From Phoronis australis (Eukaryota; Phoronida; Phoronidae), in assembly GCA_002633005.1 (NCBI GenBank), contig NMRA01000755.1, forward strand, positions 38,608 through 102,607: a stretch of DNA of 64,000 bases. Reading direction: 5' to 3'. Below are positions 36,017 to 48,593 of this stretch, in pieces; the first letter of the stretch is position 1; each line of letters starts with the position of its first letter. The notes below the pieces were generated by a model. It was given only the letters and a program-made list of their open reading frames with translations, was not told the DNA's origin and searched no databases. Position numbers and translations under genes: made by a program.

Positions 36017-36122
36017 AGGTGTCGACGAGACTATACTTTTGTAACTACATCTGACGTGTACAAAAGAGGATGAAATTTTATTTTTCTCACTAAAGGAGAG
36101 CAGTTGATATTTCATAAAGACG

Positions 36123-38153
36123 ATGTCGCGTTCCTTTCTCGTCGATTCCCTTATTTTGAAGCCATCGGCGACTTCTGTCACATCTGTACCGGGCGTCACC
36201 ATGCCTGTATCGCAGTCTTTACATTGCTTACCGCGGACCCCTGCCATCGGCGATTATCTGGCGCCGTGCTGTCCACTGTGCACTCACGGGAATACAGGTC
36301 TTCACCCCGTTTCCAGACCAATGTGCTTGTCTAGGACCCACCAAAGCAGTCTGCATCCACCTCTAACGGCCTACACTGGCTTAAGACTACACAGAGAAGA
36401 TCCACAACCCACGGCACCAATAAATTTTCTCAGACGGATGGAATCTTCGCGCTTACCACCAATATCTACAGGAGGTAAGCTTCAAAGAGTTATTTTTCTA
36501 CTAAATTAGACAAATATTTTAATTTTACCTGAATATGAATATTCTGTCGTGTTATTCTTGAAGCAGGCATCACGTAGATGAAAGTAGCACCACTTCATAT
36601 ATTTCACTTAATATATTTTCCGGAAATTCATAGCTGGTGCTTGCAAATGAACGAAGAATTCATTTTCATAATATCTTTATTTCTAGATGTAGACAATTTG
36701 CGTCTGGCCAGTGAGCTAATAGTTGTCTGCAACAACACTAGGAACAGAAATACAGCTCTGTGATAACTTACGTGAAGAAAGATTATTTGCACACACATAG
36801 ACTTCAAATAGTTTCTAATCTTAGTTTCATTTGTGATCAAAAACGCATTTTAGCATACCGTGTTTGACAACGGGTTGTCAGGTTTTGTATCGTATTACTT
36901 ATTCAACGAAGTAACCGGGCTCTGTTTGCAGTGAAAACATAAATAAACGTATTTTCTTATGACAAATAAAAGTTAAGGGAAGTTCTTAATCTCTTGATCT
37001 GCCAACACGTCGTTAGTATACCTAAAGAAAACACATTTCATAGGTCGCACATTGTTTACTTTACACTTTTGACAAAGTAACTTACAGACGTCAGTAACAC
37101 TGCTACCACAACATTGATATACCTCAACCGCAAACTAGTGTACCGCAGCGATTTACTTTGAATGTCCATTAAGAAGCTATTAAAATTGTATTTACCGATA
37201 ACCATTTCATTTTTGTCCACCTTTAAGACAACATTCTCTACAACCACATTAAAAGTGTTCATCTTGTACATATCTCTCGATACTTTGTCATATACTAAAG
37301 AGATATTACAAATTACCATGAAAATATCATTTCAGATTTTGACCAGACACAACCTCACCACAAACAACAACAGGAATTAAAACAACGTTTAAGCATTTTG
37401 TCAAATCCAAAGCGTTGCTTTATTTGAATCTGTAATACACATTTTGTCGCGTTACATTTCCATCGCCTATTTTTTTCTGTGCAACTAGTGAATGTCGTTA
37501 TTGACCCAAATGTCACAAATTGGCGTTTGTTTACGCGACTTCGCTCTTGAAAACATTTATTTTTATTTTCAGTACTCAATGACAACTCAGACGACCTTGA
37601 CAGCAGTAAAAGAATAAGGACGGCATTCACGAGCACGCAGCTGTTGGAACTTGAGAGAGAATTCTCCGTCAATATGTACCTTTCAAGGTTGAGGAGGATT
37701 GAGATTGCTACCTATTTGAATTTGTCAGAAAAACAAGTGAGTGTTTATCCTTACCGAGTGTTTATGAAAATCACAGAAACAGAATTGTTCAAGCAACATG
37801 TCCATGTAGAATGTAAAATGAAACCATCCAGAAAATAACATATCATTTGTTATCATTGGAAAATACGCACGTTATTCGAAAAAAATGTTTTTGAAGTTTA
37901 ACTTTTTCTAATATTTTAGGTCAAGATCTGGTTTCAAAACAGACGTGTCAAGTACAAGAAAGAAGGGAGCGAGTCACGTGACAACTGTCGTTGTCTGCGA
38001 ACCTGCTCATCGTCTCGTCAAAAGAGGAAACGTCATTTAGCAGACGACCGTGATGATGACATCACACGACAAAGGATGAACGACAAAGATGAACCTTGCA
38101 GTTCTGATTCAGAACATTCCGATTGTCATGAAGAGAGAATATCATCGCCGTAG
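36123..38153 (+). CDS. Gsx: Gsx-family ParaHox homeobox transcription factor, complete
   Basis: Three exons: 36123-36474, 37573-37736 and 37920-38153 (TAG stop), 750 nt, 249 residues, phases 1 and 0. The protein starts [13 protein letters not shown], the conserved N-terminal peptide of Gsx proteins (a SNAG-like repressor motif in this family). The homeodomain ([54 protein letters not shown]) is of Gsx type in helices 1-3, with Gln50 and Asn51 present in the recognition helix. The second intron falls between homeodomain residues 44 and 45 (Q44|V45). The tail is short, basic, then Cys/Ser- and Asp/Glu-rich. It should act as a sequence-specific nuclear regulator in neural or axial patterning, as known for Gsx in bilaterians and cnidarians. 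No second homeobox was found in the window. Confidence 0.95.
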
Positions 38154-38485
38154 TGATCTGAAAAAAGTAGTTTCCCTGGTTAAGTCACATGTGAAAGAAA
38201 CTTGTGATTCGACTATGAAAAAGCAAGAGATTATGTTCAGAAAAGCGGCAAATTTTACTGACTGTGTTAGTTTGGATTATTTTTATACCGTTTGTATTTT
38301 TGTGTATTTGTGTAAAACACCTGACTTAAGGGACTGCCGTCGAAAGATGATGTTGAGTTGGGCATGTAACTATTTTTAAGTTCGGTGATAGTCATGACAA
38401 CGGTGATTCGTCATTCATTGTCTACATATCACCGGGGAAGTATTCTCTCCTGTTAATAAGATAGCCGAGAATAGTCAAATTTTGG

Positions 38486-38491
38486 AATAAA
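38486..38491 (+). terminator. Candidate poly(A) signal of Gsx
   Basis: AATAAA about 330 nt after the Gsx stop codon, followed by T/G-rich sequence (TTGTTGAG). It is the first canonical hexamer downstream of the stop that I noticed. Confidence 0.45.
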
Positions 38492-38610
38492 TTGTTGAGA
38501 TCAACTGAAACTAGGTTTACTTATCACTGCTGCTTTGGGTTAAGAACTTTTTTGGTTTCGGCATTAGTTAAGTATGGTTTTATAAGAAGTTGGGATCGAG
38601 TTTAGATTTC

Positions 38611-40713
38611 CATCACTTTTAAGCACTGATGCAGGGATATTGTTCAACAGAAAGAGAATGAATTATTAAGAACCAGTACGAAATTTGATTCTGATCGAAA
38701 GTTCATATGTCTTGACAGTTACCTTAAACGCATAAATAGAGTTGATACTAGAACTCAAGTAAATAGTCTTCGTTGTTCTTTGTAGACTTTCATGTTTGAA
38801 GGAGTCAGACTTTCGGGTTATACTCAGCACGAGAGACAGTGACTTTGCAAAAAAAAAATGATTTTCAGAGACCAGCCGCGGAGTCAAACCTGCAACCATC
38901 ACGGTTTGTAGCCAATCACTCTGCTTGAGAACCAAACCCCACTTGATAAACGGCAGAGTATTTAAGCAAATTTAAACGGTGAAGTCACCGACTTTGACTT
39001 CAGCAATTGTCTGGCTGACAACAGCGAGAAGAGGTGAATAAAGTCATTAAACTAAAACATTGTTCGCTGTTTTATAGCTCTAGTCAAAGCTCGTAACCTC
39101 AAGAAGTCTATTTCATTCAATGGCAATCCCAAAATTCGCTGAGGTAAACACGTTTGAACGTTTAGTCATCGTACATGTGTACGCCACTTCTGGTCTGTTT
39201 TCGCAGAAAATCTTTACCTGTAATGTTCCAGTTCTACTGAGTGTAGATGGTAAAAAGATTCCAGAATGTAAGTTCTGCAGTATTTATTGTTCTACACAGC
39301 ATTAGCTAGCTTTTCTGTTTGTATACAGCTACACTTTGGACGTTTTCTCAAGATTTTCGCATATTTCTGAGCCAGAACCATCATATCTATCTAGCCTTGT
39401 GGTTCTTTTTGTTGTGGTGGACTATTTTGAGCTCATTTAGTGTCAACTATCATTCAAGGATGCTTAACAGCAATATATAGTAAATGATTTCTAGAGATGG
39501 GATCAAAATTATAACTCTACAGTTCTGGAATCAATTTCGTTTTGGCATGAACATTTAAATGAAGAATCTCGTGCCTACAGCGATAAAAGTAGAATAAAGT
39601 CAAAAATACAATTCTTGTGATAATACCCTGCTTAATTACACTTGTGCTTGGAATGACCCTTTTCTGGATACCTGAAAGCTAAATACCTACATATACCTGA
39701 AAGGTTTAATGCGGCGCCAATTGGTGACAAATGTATTTCTGTGATGCGACTAGAAAACAAACCTGAAGTGTGTCGTGTTTTTAAATTCGTTTTTAACCTT
39801 TAAAAGCAGTAAAGAGCAGTGTTCCGGTTCCACGTAATTTAGTTTCATATCACCGTATAATTTCGTATTGTACAAAAACAAGGGACGGTGGACTAACTTA
39901 ATGTAATAAAATGCATTTACAGAACAGTGTCTTCTTTTGTTGGTCACGTGACGTGCTTTCGTGTTAAAGTTCCTCTTTAGGGTTCAGTTTAGTTAAAATC
40001 TTCTTAAAACGGTTAGTACAGTCGCAACTCAACACGACTTCAAATAATTCCAACCTTAACTGAATTTAATATATTTTTAGTTTAATCTTTATTTTTGGTG
40101 GTGCACCACCACCTAAAAGGACTGATGTAGTGAGTGACAGTTGACTCGTGCTTTGCCGTCATATGTAATGTTTCCGCGGAAGCCCCGCCCTTTTAAAAGA
40201 ATAAAAATTAATAGTAAATAATGCAATCGCAAACACGGCTGAAAGTTACGAAATTTAAATTTGCCAAGGATATGTCATTCGACTGGCGAAACTATGAAGG
40301 TAAAGGAAGGAGTATTTAAAAAGTTTATTACTTTGATTATGCAGCATGAAAACAAGGACACGTAAATCATGCAAGTTTACTTTTAGGTTAACAATACCTG
40401 GGTGAACCCTCAACGTTTCGAGTAGCATAGCGCTGTCGATGCAAAATACAAGTACAATTTAGTCGCCAAAATTTACATCGTCTGTTTGCATATTATTAGA
40501 GGATAGCGAATTACTCCTTCAGCCATTTTTTCCGGCACCAAGAAAATAGAATTTCAGATTTACAATAAAAATGGTATGCTCAAAAATATTTCATGGTCAG
40601 TTACATTATTCACATGCTTGCAAGTACAGTATATATTTTAACAGGATCTTGCCTAAGCAATTTCATTACCCATTCGCTATTGCTGGCGCATCTGCTCTTT
40701 AGACAATGTCAGC
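38611..40713. repeat. Direct repeat flanking the assembly gap, copy 1 (2103 bp)
   Basis: Nearly identical along its length to 41026-43217. It starts where the right-hand contig begins and ends exactly at the N run. It contains a tRNA-like SINE remnant (about 38870-38940), the palindrome GGTGGTGCACCACC (about 40098) and no supported gene. A short open frame at 39120-39305 is retained in both copies but carries replacement changes and has no motif. Confidence 0.9.
38871..38940 (-). repeat. tRNA-derived SINE-like remnant
   Basis: Read on the minus strand it has a tRNA-like arrangement: GGTTCTCAAGCAGAGTG..., then a degenerate B box (GCAGGTTTGACTCC). It resembles a decayed tRNA-derived head without a clear tail or terminator, and is repeated in copy 2 at about 41278-41346. 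Confidence 0.4.
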
Positions 40714-41025
40714 NNNNNNNNNNNNNNNNNNNNNNNNNNNNNNNNNNNNNNNNNNNNNNNNNNNNNNNNNNNNNNNNNNNNNNNNNNNNNNNNNNNNNNN
40801 NNNNNNNNNNNNNNNNNNNNNNNNNNNNNNNNNNNNNNNNNNNNNNNNNNNNNNNNNNNNNNNNNNNNNNNNNNNNNNNNNNNNNNNNNNNNNNNNNNNN
40901 NNNNNNNNNNNNNNNNNNNNNNNNNNNNNNNNNNNNNNNNNNNNNNNNNNNNNNNNNNNNNNNNNNNNNNNNNNNNNNNNNNNNNNNNNNNNNNNNNNNN
41001 NNNNNNNNNNNNNNNNNNNNNNNNN
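40714..41025. other. Assembly gap (312 N)
   Basis: A run of N. Both sides carry the same 2.1-kb sequence, so the gap is probably artificial: the two flanking contigs overlap and should be merged. Confidence 0.95.
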
Positions 41026-43217
41026 CATCACTTTTAAGCACTGATGCAGGGATATTGTTCAACAGAAAGAGAATGAATTATTAAGAACAAGTAGGAAATT
41101 TGATTCTGATCGAAAGTTCATATGTCTTGACAGTTACCTTAAACGCATAAATAGAGTTGATACTAGAACTCAAGTAAATAGTCTTCGTTGTTCTGTGTAG
41201 ACTTTCATGTTTGAAGGAGTCAGACTTTCGGGTTATACTCAGCACGAGAGACAGTGACTTTGCAAAAAAAAATGATTTTCAGAGACCAGCCGCGGAGTCA
41301 AACCTGCAACCATCACGGTTTGCAGCCAATCACTCTGCTTGAGAACCAAACCCCACTTGATAAACGGCAGAGTATTTAAGCGAATTTAAACGGTGAAGTC
41401 ACCGACTTTGACTTCAGCAATTGTCTGGCTGACAACAGTGAGAAGAGGTGAATAAAGTCATTAAACTAAAACATTGTTCGCTGTTTTATAGCTCTAGTCA
41501 AAACTCGTAACCTCAAGAAGTCTATTTCATTCAATGGCAATCCCAAAATTCGCTGAGATAAACACGTTTGAACGTTTAGTCATCGTACATGTGTACGCCA
41601 CTTCTGGTCTGTTTTCGCAGAAAATCTTTACCTGTAATGTTCCAGTTCTAATGAGTGTAGATAGTAAAAAGATTCCAGAATGTAAGTTCTGCAGTATTTA
41701 TTGTTCTACACAGCATTAGCCAGAATGTAAGTTCTGCAGTATTTATTGTTCTACACGGCATTAGCCAGAATGTAAGTTCTGCAGTATTTATTGTTCTACA
41801 CAGCGTTAGCTAGCTTTTCTGTTTGTATACAGCTACACTTTGAACGTTTTCTCAAGATTTTCGCGTATTTCTGAGCCAAAACCATCATATCTATCTAGCC
41901 TTGTGGTTCTTTTTGTTGTGGTGGACTATATTGAGCTCATTAGTATCAACTATCATTCAAGGATGCTTAACAGCAATATATAGTAAATGATTTCTAGAGA
42001 TGGTATCAAAATTATAACTCTACAGTTCTGGAATCAATTTCGTTTTGGCATGAAAATTTAAATGAAGAATCTCGTGCCTACAGCGATAAAAGTGGAATAA
42101 AGTCAAAAATACAATTCTTGTGATAATACCCTTCTTAATTACACTTGTGCTTGGAATGACCCTTTTCTGGATACCTGAAAGCTAAATACCTACATATACC
42201 TGAAAGGTTTAATGCGGCGCCAATTGGTGACAAATGTATTTCTGTGATGCGACTAGAAAATAAACCTGAAGTGTGTCGTGTTTTTAAATTCGTTTTTAAC
42301 CTTTAAAAGCAGTAAAGAGCAGTGTTCCGGTTCCACGTAATTTAGTTTTCATACCACCGTATAATTTCGTAATGTACAAAAACAAGGGACGGTGGACTAA
42401 CTTAATGTAATAAAGTGCATTTACATAACAGTGTCTTCTTTTGTTGGTCACGTGACGTGCTTTCGTGTTAAAGTTCCTATTTAGGCTTCAGTTTAGTTAA
42501 AATCTTCTTAAAACGGTTAGTACAGTCGCAACTCAACACAACTTCAAATAATTCCAACCTTAACTGAATTTAATAAATGTTTCGTTTAATTTTTATTTTT
42601 GGTGGTGCACCACCACCTAAAAGGACTGATGTAGTGAGTGACAATTGACTCGTGCTTTGCCGTCATATGTAATGTTTCCGCGGAAGCCCCGCCCTTTTAA
42701 AAGAATAAAAATTAATAGTAAATAATGCAATCGCAAACAGGGCTGAAAGTTAAGAAATTTAAATTTGCCAGGGATATGTCATTCGACTGGCGAAACTATG
42801 AAGGTAAAGGAAGGAGTATTTAAAAAGTTTATTACTTTGATTATGCAGCATGAAAACAAGGACACGTAAATCATGCAAATTTACTTTTAGGTTAACAATA
42901 CCTGGGTGAACCCTCAAAGTTTCGAGTAGCATAGCGCTGTCGATGCAAAATACAAGTACAATTTAGTCGCCAAAATTTACATCGTCTGTTTGCATATTAT
43001 TAGAGGATAGCGAATTACTCCTTCAGCCATTTTTTCCGGCACCAAGAAAATAGAATTTCAGATTTACAATAAAAATGGTATGCTCAAAAATATTTCATGG
43101 TCAGTTACATTATTCACATGCTTGCAAGTACAGTAAATATTTTAACAGGATCTTGCCTAAGCAATTTCATTACCCATTCGCTATTGCTGGCGCATCTGCT
43201 CTTTAGACAATGTCAGC
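41026..43217. repeat. Direct repeat flanking the assembly gap, copy 2 (2192 bp)
   Basis: Starts at the first base after the gap and matches 38611-40713 with scattered substitutions. The length difference of 89 bp is explained by a 45-bp unit present three times here (41675-41809) and once in copy 1. Sequence after 43217 is unique. Confidence 0.9.
41675..41809. repeat. 45-bp unit in three tandem copies
   Basis: Units 41675-41719, 41720-41764 and 41765-41809 differ at one or two bases (CACAGCATTAG, CACGGCATTAG, CACAGCGTTAG). Copy 1 of the large repeat has a single unit at the equivalent place (39261-39305), so this is a length polymorphism or a recent expansion. Confidence 0.9.
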
Positions 43218-44330
43218 TCCCCTTTCGTGATCCGTCTTTAGTGAACTAGTTAACTGCTAATTTCATGCCTTGGACACGTATAATTTATCCAGGCTCTTAG
43301 CAGCATGTGTACAACATATCACTTATCCTCCACGGTTTAAGAGGAGCGTGAGGAAACGACAAACACTTTCCTGGAACTTAGCCGATACAAGCACTCTATC
43401 ATCTACATTACGCTAGATTTACTTGATCCATTTAATTGTCAAGAATTTCTACGCAATGCATATAGTGAAGTTTAAAAGTATTGAAAGTTTACTTATAATA
43501 AATAATCTATGATTTTTACGTCTTATTTCAACTTATACATTTATAATAAGAGCCCAAAATGTTTACTATCCGCACTCGAACTTATAAACAAAAATATAAC
43601 TAGACTGGCACTTCTAAGCAAGAAGGAAGCATTTAAGATGAAAAAGTATTTATAATCAGATTACGACCTATTTAATGCGTAACCCTGTCAATAATTTAAT
43701 TTAGCGATTTGTGTATTGAAACACGCATGTATTTACGACTGAACCTGAAACAGAGTCAACCTTTGTCATCTTTTCCTCATAATGAAAAATACTCAACATC
43801 AACAACAACAAACTAATCTACTTGAAGCAAATCAAGTGTAAACAATTGGTTCAAATGATGATTGAAGATTTAATTAATGAATATAATTAATTTAATTAAC
43901 AACAGACCACTCAGCACACTTTTGTATTTACTGTACGAACATGCGATACCACAGCACAACACGTTATATCGTCCTAAAAAGTGTTGCCGCCACTCTCCAA
44001 GGTATTTCGCCATGTTTATAGACCAGTAACGATAAATTCACGCCCTTATCAGAATGATCCACAGCCGTTTTATTCAATATTTTACCTTGTGATTATAGGA
44101 CCTGCAGAACCATCGCTTTTTGCCTAAATGTGGAGAATTACACTGGTGTGTAAGGGTATGCCCAAAATCGATTACTCTAAGCCCAAACTCTAAACACAAT
44201 TCTAACCCAGGTTGCCGCAAAATTCAACTTCCTCAAACTCCTCGTCAGCAATTTCGCATTTGGTCCAACTGTTTAATATCTTTGGCTACGTTAGGGCCTA
44301 GTTCCATCCTTAACCTGAAGTAACCATCAG
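43218..44330. other. Intergenic AT-rich DNA, no gene seen
   Basis: Rich in TAAT and ATTAAT motifs (for example around 43870-43905), which are core homeodomain-binding sequences, but such motifs are expected in AT-rich DNA. No coding or RNA signal recognised. Confidence 0.5.
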
Positions 44331-44649
44331 GGGCGGGTCCAGGATTTTGAATTAGGGGGGCCAGGGCAGAGGAATAACCATAATTTCAGCAGATGCGCGC
44401 GCCCAGCCTAAAATGTGGGTATGCAGGGCTCTCGAGTTTTTGGGTTTGCGGACCTGTTGACTAACAAAAAAGAGAAACGGTAAACGGGGTTTGTTTAGGA
44501 CCTATGCATTGTTTATTCAACCCCCAAGCCCCCCTGGTTGCGTGCATGCGCTAGTCAGCAATTCGCACCCGAACTCCCAAATGGTATCTGGTAGAATTTT
44601 AGGGGGGCCACGGCCCCCTTGTCCCCCCCTCCCCTAAATCCGCCACTGA
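44331..44649. mobile_element. MITE (family C) with a nested family A element
   Basis: Outer ends CAGGGGCGGGTCCAGG and CTAAATCCGCCACTG are flanked on both sides by ACCAT, a 5-bp target-site duplication. The outer element is about 150 bp longer than its relatives at 24978 and 35114 because a family A element (ATGCGCGCGCCCAG at about 44394 to CTGGTTGCGTGCAT at about 44550) sits inside it. The order of events is therefore outer insertion first, inner insertion later. Confidence 0.75.
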
Positions 44650-47322
44650 CCATAGTTTTAACTCTAAAGACAACTCTAACCCTACCGTAGGTAACTATGT
44701 CACATGGAGACTAACAATGGTACCGATTGGGAAACTTTGTCCTGGGCACATGGATAGTGTCCATGTTTCCATAATTTCATGTACATGGTGCTGTCGTCAA
44801 CGTAGTCGTGCTATTTTGAACAACATACAGTTTACATGTTTGATTAAGAATTCCTGAATCGTGGCCCACCCTATTCGGAGAGTAATTATGCCAGTCATAT
44901 AATAATGTAAGTATGTTCCGATGATCAATGTGAGAACAATACTAATCCAATGTACGACCAGACGTTCATACTCATGCTTATAGTTTGCAGGCAATCACCA
45001 TTACTTTGTCTTGCGATCCCTCAGATCACTAAAACTGTACCGCGTGAAGGCTGCCGTCCGTCACAAAAGTACTGTTTGTTTAGGTTCTAAACAATTATGG
45101 AGTTGTCTCCAACTTGCTCCTTACGCAGGTAAGAATTGAAATCTTGGCTTTAAATTAGTTACTGCTAAAATATTTTAAGCCCTAAACATCACATTTCTTT
45201 TTGATGAAAGTTTTGTATATAAAAGCTTTGGGTTTTCGAAATTTCCAACGTTAAAGATGGGTTTCGCCCCGTTTAAAAGGCTGAAAAACGAAGACAGAAT
45301 TAGCCATTTTAGTCTTTCGAAATCTGTCGCAAAATATTTCCTACCGTTATAGATTTTATTTCCGGGATCAACAAGAACATTGAAACCATCATTGACTCTT
45401 AAAAACGCTTCAAAATTTATTAGGGTTAGCCAACCCAAAAAATGTGAAATCGAAAATGGGGTATGTACGCATTTCCTGTTATTTGAGTTGCCATCTCATA
45501 GGATGAGGGTGGTTATGTTTTTAAACCCCAAAGCGTTTTTCCGGTTTAAGAATTCAACATTGACAGCTAAACAGGCGAAATGCACCATTTAGGCTTAAAA
45601 GTGAAAGCCCATTCTGCAAAGGGTTTTTCGCTTAGGTTTATGACGAATATTTAAATCTTTACTTCAATGAAAAAATGATCACGCATTCGTTAAAATACTT
45701 ATTTCCAACTTCTTTGTTTTAAAATACAAAGAATACGAGTAGCTTGAATTAATAATAACTGGCAACAAATAGGTATTATCAACATTTTCTTTGACGACAT
45801 TTTTCACGATTGGAAGTTAACAAAATACTCATTATTTCTTTGTGATCTTTCCGAGGCATCGGTGTTCAGTAAATATTTACCGTTCAACGTTGAGGTGGTT
45901 ATTTAAATTTGGTCATTTAATACTACAACAGTTACTGTAAACACGGTAGTTTCTTAGCACAGTCTTAAGCTAGATATCTACCTTTTATTACATAAAGAAA
46001 ATCTTGCTCTGATGCGTCCTGTCCATTATTCGAAGAGTTTTGCGATGAAAGAGTCAAAAAGCAAGTCAATAAATCTTACAATTCCCAAGTCAAAAATTGC
46101 AAAACCTTTACTCAGCTGGAAAGGCTAGTGTATCTAAGCTTTTGTTGAAGTATTGCTCATTCAAACAGCCCCAGAGGAGTGTTTAACACGTTTTGTGCGT
46201 AATGCTAACACTCATTACAAACAACTTCCTGTCAAATTACACACATCTCTGAAGATTGAAAAGTTCAGTTGTAAATGAGAAGAATCGTTGTATGCTTTAG
46301 ACACTTTATGCTGTTGTATAAATAGTTTTGAAATTGATAAAAAAAAATTATTTGGCTTCCTTGGTCTTACGCTTTCAAGATTTTAACAGCTGTATCGTTT
46401 CAGAAAACACTGTAGTAAAAAGAAGGAGACAAAGGTAGTCTACTGTCTGTTGCCCCGTACTTCCGGAATGAAATCAAATTTCGTAAATGTAATAGGACAA
46501 AATTGTAAGACAAAACAAACTATAAACAGTTGTAAGTTTCTATGTGTTCAGTAAATAACGGAAATCGAACAAACATTCGCTGTTTCTGGGCTATTTTTAG
46601 TTCAATTCCTCTGTTTTTATTACTTCAAACAATTTGAAACACGTGACGCTAATAATAAAGACACATTCAACACTTTTTTCGACAGTTTGGGAGTTGAGCA
46701 CAGTTCGTAGATGGTTCATTGATTTCTCATTGTTCCAAATGCAATATTATGTATACACTCACATATTTACCAAGATACCGATTGTTTGCGCGTGAAAATG
46801 TATATCAAAGTCAGAGCTATCGAAACTAAAATCCCTTTGCTTGTGATGTTTAGATCGTTTTACCTATTGCTAGATTTAAGTCTACTCTGAAAAAAAACAT
46901 TATGACCTGGCTATGAAATCATTATTTACGATGAAAAGAACATGGAATTGATGTTAACGTGGTCAACAGTCGACGACATAGTCATGAAGACGACACGGCA
47001 ACACAGCGCGTTGGTTTCACGGCATTCTACTCATGGTTTCGGCGAATTAGAGCGATACGCTAACATGCGCTGCTAAATTTATTGAGCAGGCTCGTAAAAA
47101 ACACCCCCCTCCCATATGACTATACGAAGCAATACATTGTTTGTTTAAAAAAAGACAATGTCCTTCGGTCTTATGAAAATAACTTTCACTGGACATAGAA
47201 ACACGTACGCCCACTATCGGCTACTTTTCATTGTCTGTTCTTATTTTTCACACACGTCTGTTCCCATATAGTTAATTGTTACATTTTTGTAATAACAGAA
47301 ACTTCGAATAGCAGGTGAACCG
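44650..47322. other. Intergenic, contains an old repeat copy
   Basis: 45395-45600 is related to the sequence surrounding the MITE at 24978-25120 (shared GGTTAGCCAACCC, GGATGAGGGTGGT and AAGAATTCAACAT...CAGCTAAACA blocks). The rest is AT-rich without recognised genes. Confidence 0.55.
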
Positions 47323-47357
47323 TATAAATTAATGGTCAACATTATCCGTGAACAGCC

Positions 47358-47543
47358 ATGGCTACAGGCTCTGATGTCTTATTGACACGGACGCTGGACA
47401 AACAAGAGCGCTGTCGTGCAAACTGTCCTCGTAGTCACCTGAGATTGACGGACAAAGTCGCCAGGCTGTTGTTTGCAATGGCCAAGAGATTCCCAGTTGT
47501 TACTGCATGTTTAGATTGTCTTTTTCACAATAAAAACCAATAA
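47358..47543 (+). CDS. Small ORF of 61 residues with core-promoter-like context, unknown
   Basis: ATG in the good context CAGCCATGG follows TATAAATT (47323-47330) at 35 bp, and an AATAAA overlaps the stop region (about 47530). The product is basic with four cysteines and no recognised domain. The TATA-to-ATG distance leaves almost no 5' UTR. It could equally be the first exon of a spliced gene or chance. Listed because of its context only. Confidence 0.15.
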   Translation: MATGSDVLLTRTLDKQERCRANCPRSHLRLTDKVARLLFAMAKRFPVVTACLDCLFHNKNQ

Positions 47544-48593
47544 CATGTGTCATTACGAAAACATTAAAAATACTGATAGTGTTTTATTGTCCTTATTCTT
47601 AAAAGTTTGTGCTTTCTCATATCAATAAAGCAATTAGTCAAAACACATGATGGGTTATATGCAAAGGAAACAGTGTAAAATGTGATCATACGTGTACGGA
47701 AATCACGATGACTATCAGAAAAGTAGTCCTAAACGATTCTAGACCATAATTTTCAACATTTTGTACAAACGTGTGCAATGTAAATCGTAAAATCTGGTTT
47801 ACATAAAGTTACGACACATTAATTCATGTACTCTAAAAATCGGGATATCAGTTTTTGCATTAAAAAATTGTTTTCATGTTTATCAGAAGGAGCTTCTGCG
47901 TGAAACGACTTCGATTACAAGTATAATGTACATGTATTTGGCATAATGCGATCATTTGAGAAATATCTGAAATTAGCATGCACGTAGCAATCTCAAGTAA
48001 GAAATGAACGGATTGAGGTCAATGATAACGGAATGTAAAATTGACACTGTTTGAAAGAGGAGGCTCAATGACTCAGTGCATTAGCAACGGTTTCACATAT
48101 TTATCAAAAGCAAAAATAAAAATAATACTAATAATATGTATTAAAATTAACGATTCAGGGTGAATCACGTGATCCATGCAAGTAGGTGCGTTGAGTTTTA
48201 TGCATTCTATAATGGGCAAACGCCTAACAAATGGCAAGACTCGAGGAAAGTGCTATCCATCAATCTTCCACTAGCTATTAACAGATCGTTCTATGGCTGG
48301 TCAGATCTTGTAAATCCATTTTGCTTTGGCTTCACCTGCGGTCAGTGGATTATTTAATTGCCAACAATTCTTTACTGTTTGTTTAACAGCATTACAAACC
48401 TGTCCATACCTCATTTGTCGCCAAAAGCACGTTAAGACTCTTTAATTGTAATAGTTAATTAACTAACCATCGAGAACCTTGCAATATGGTTACGAGATTT
48501 AGATAAATGTATGACTGGGTGTGGAAGAGACAGCAATCGGCTATGTTTCTTGACCAGTTGCTTATTTAGACCGAATGAATCAAGAAGTAAAAA

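Noticed and set aside
39120-39305. 61-codon frame conserved in both 2.1-kb copies
   Set aside because: The copies are nearly identical overall, so conservation is uninformative, and the few differences change amino acids.
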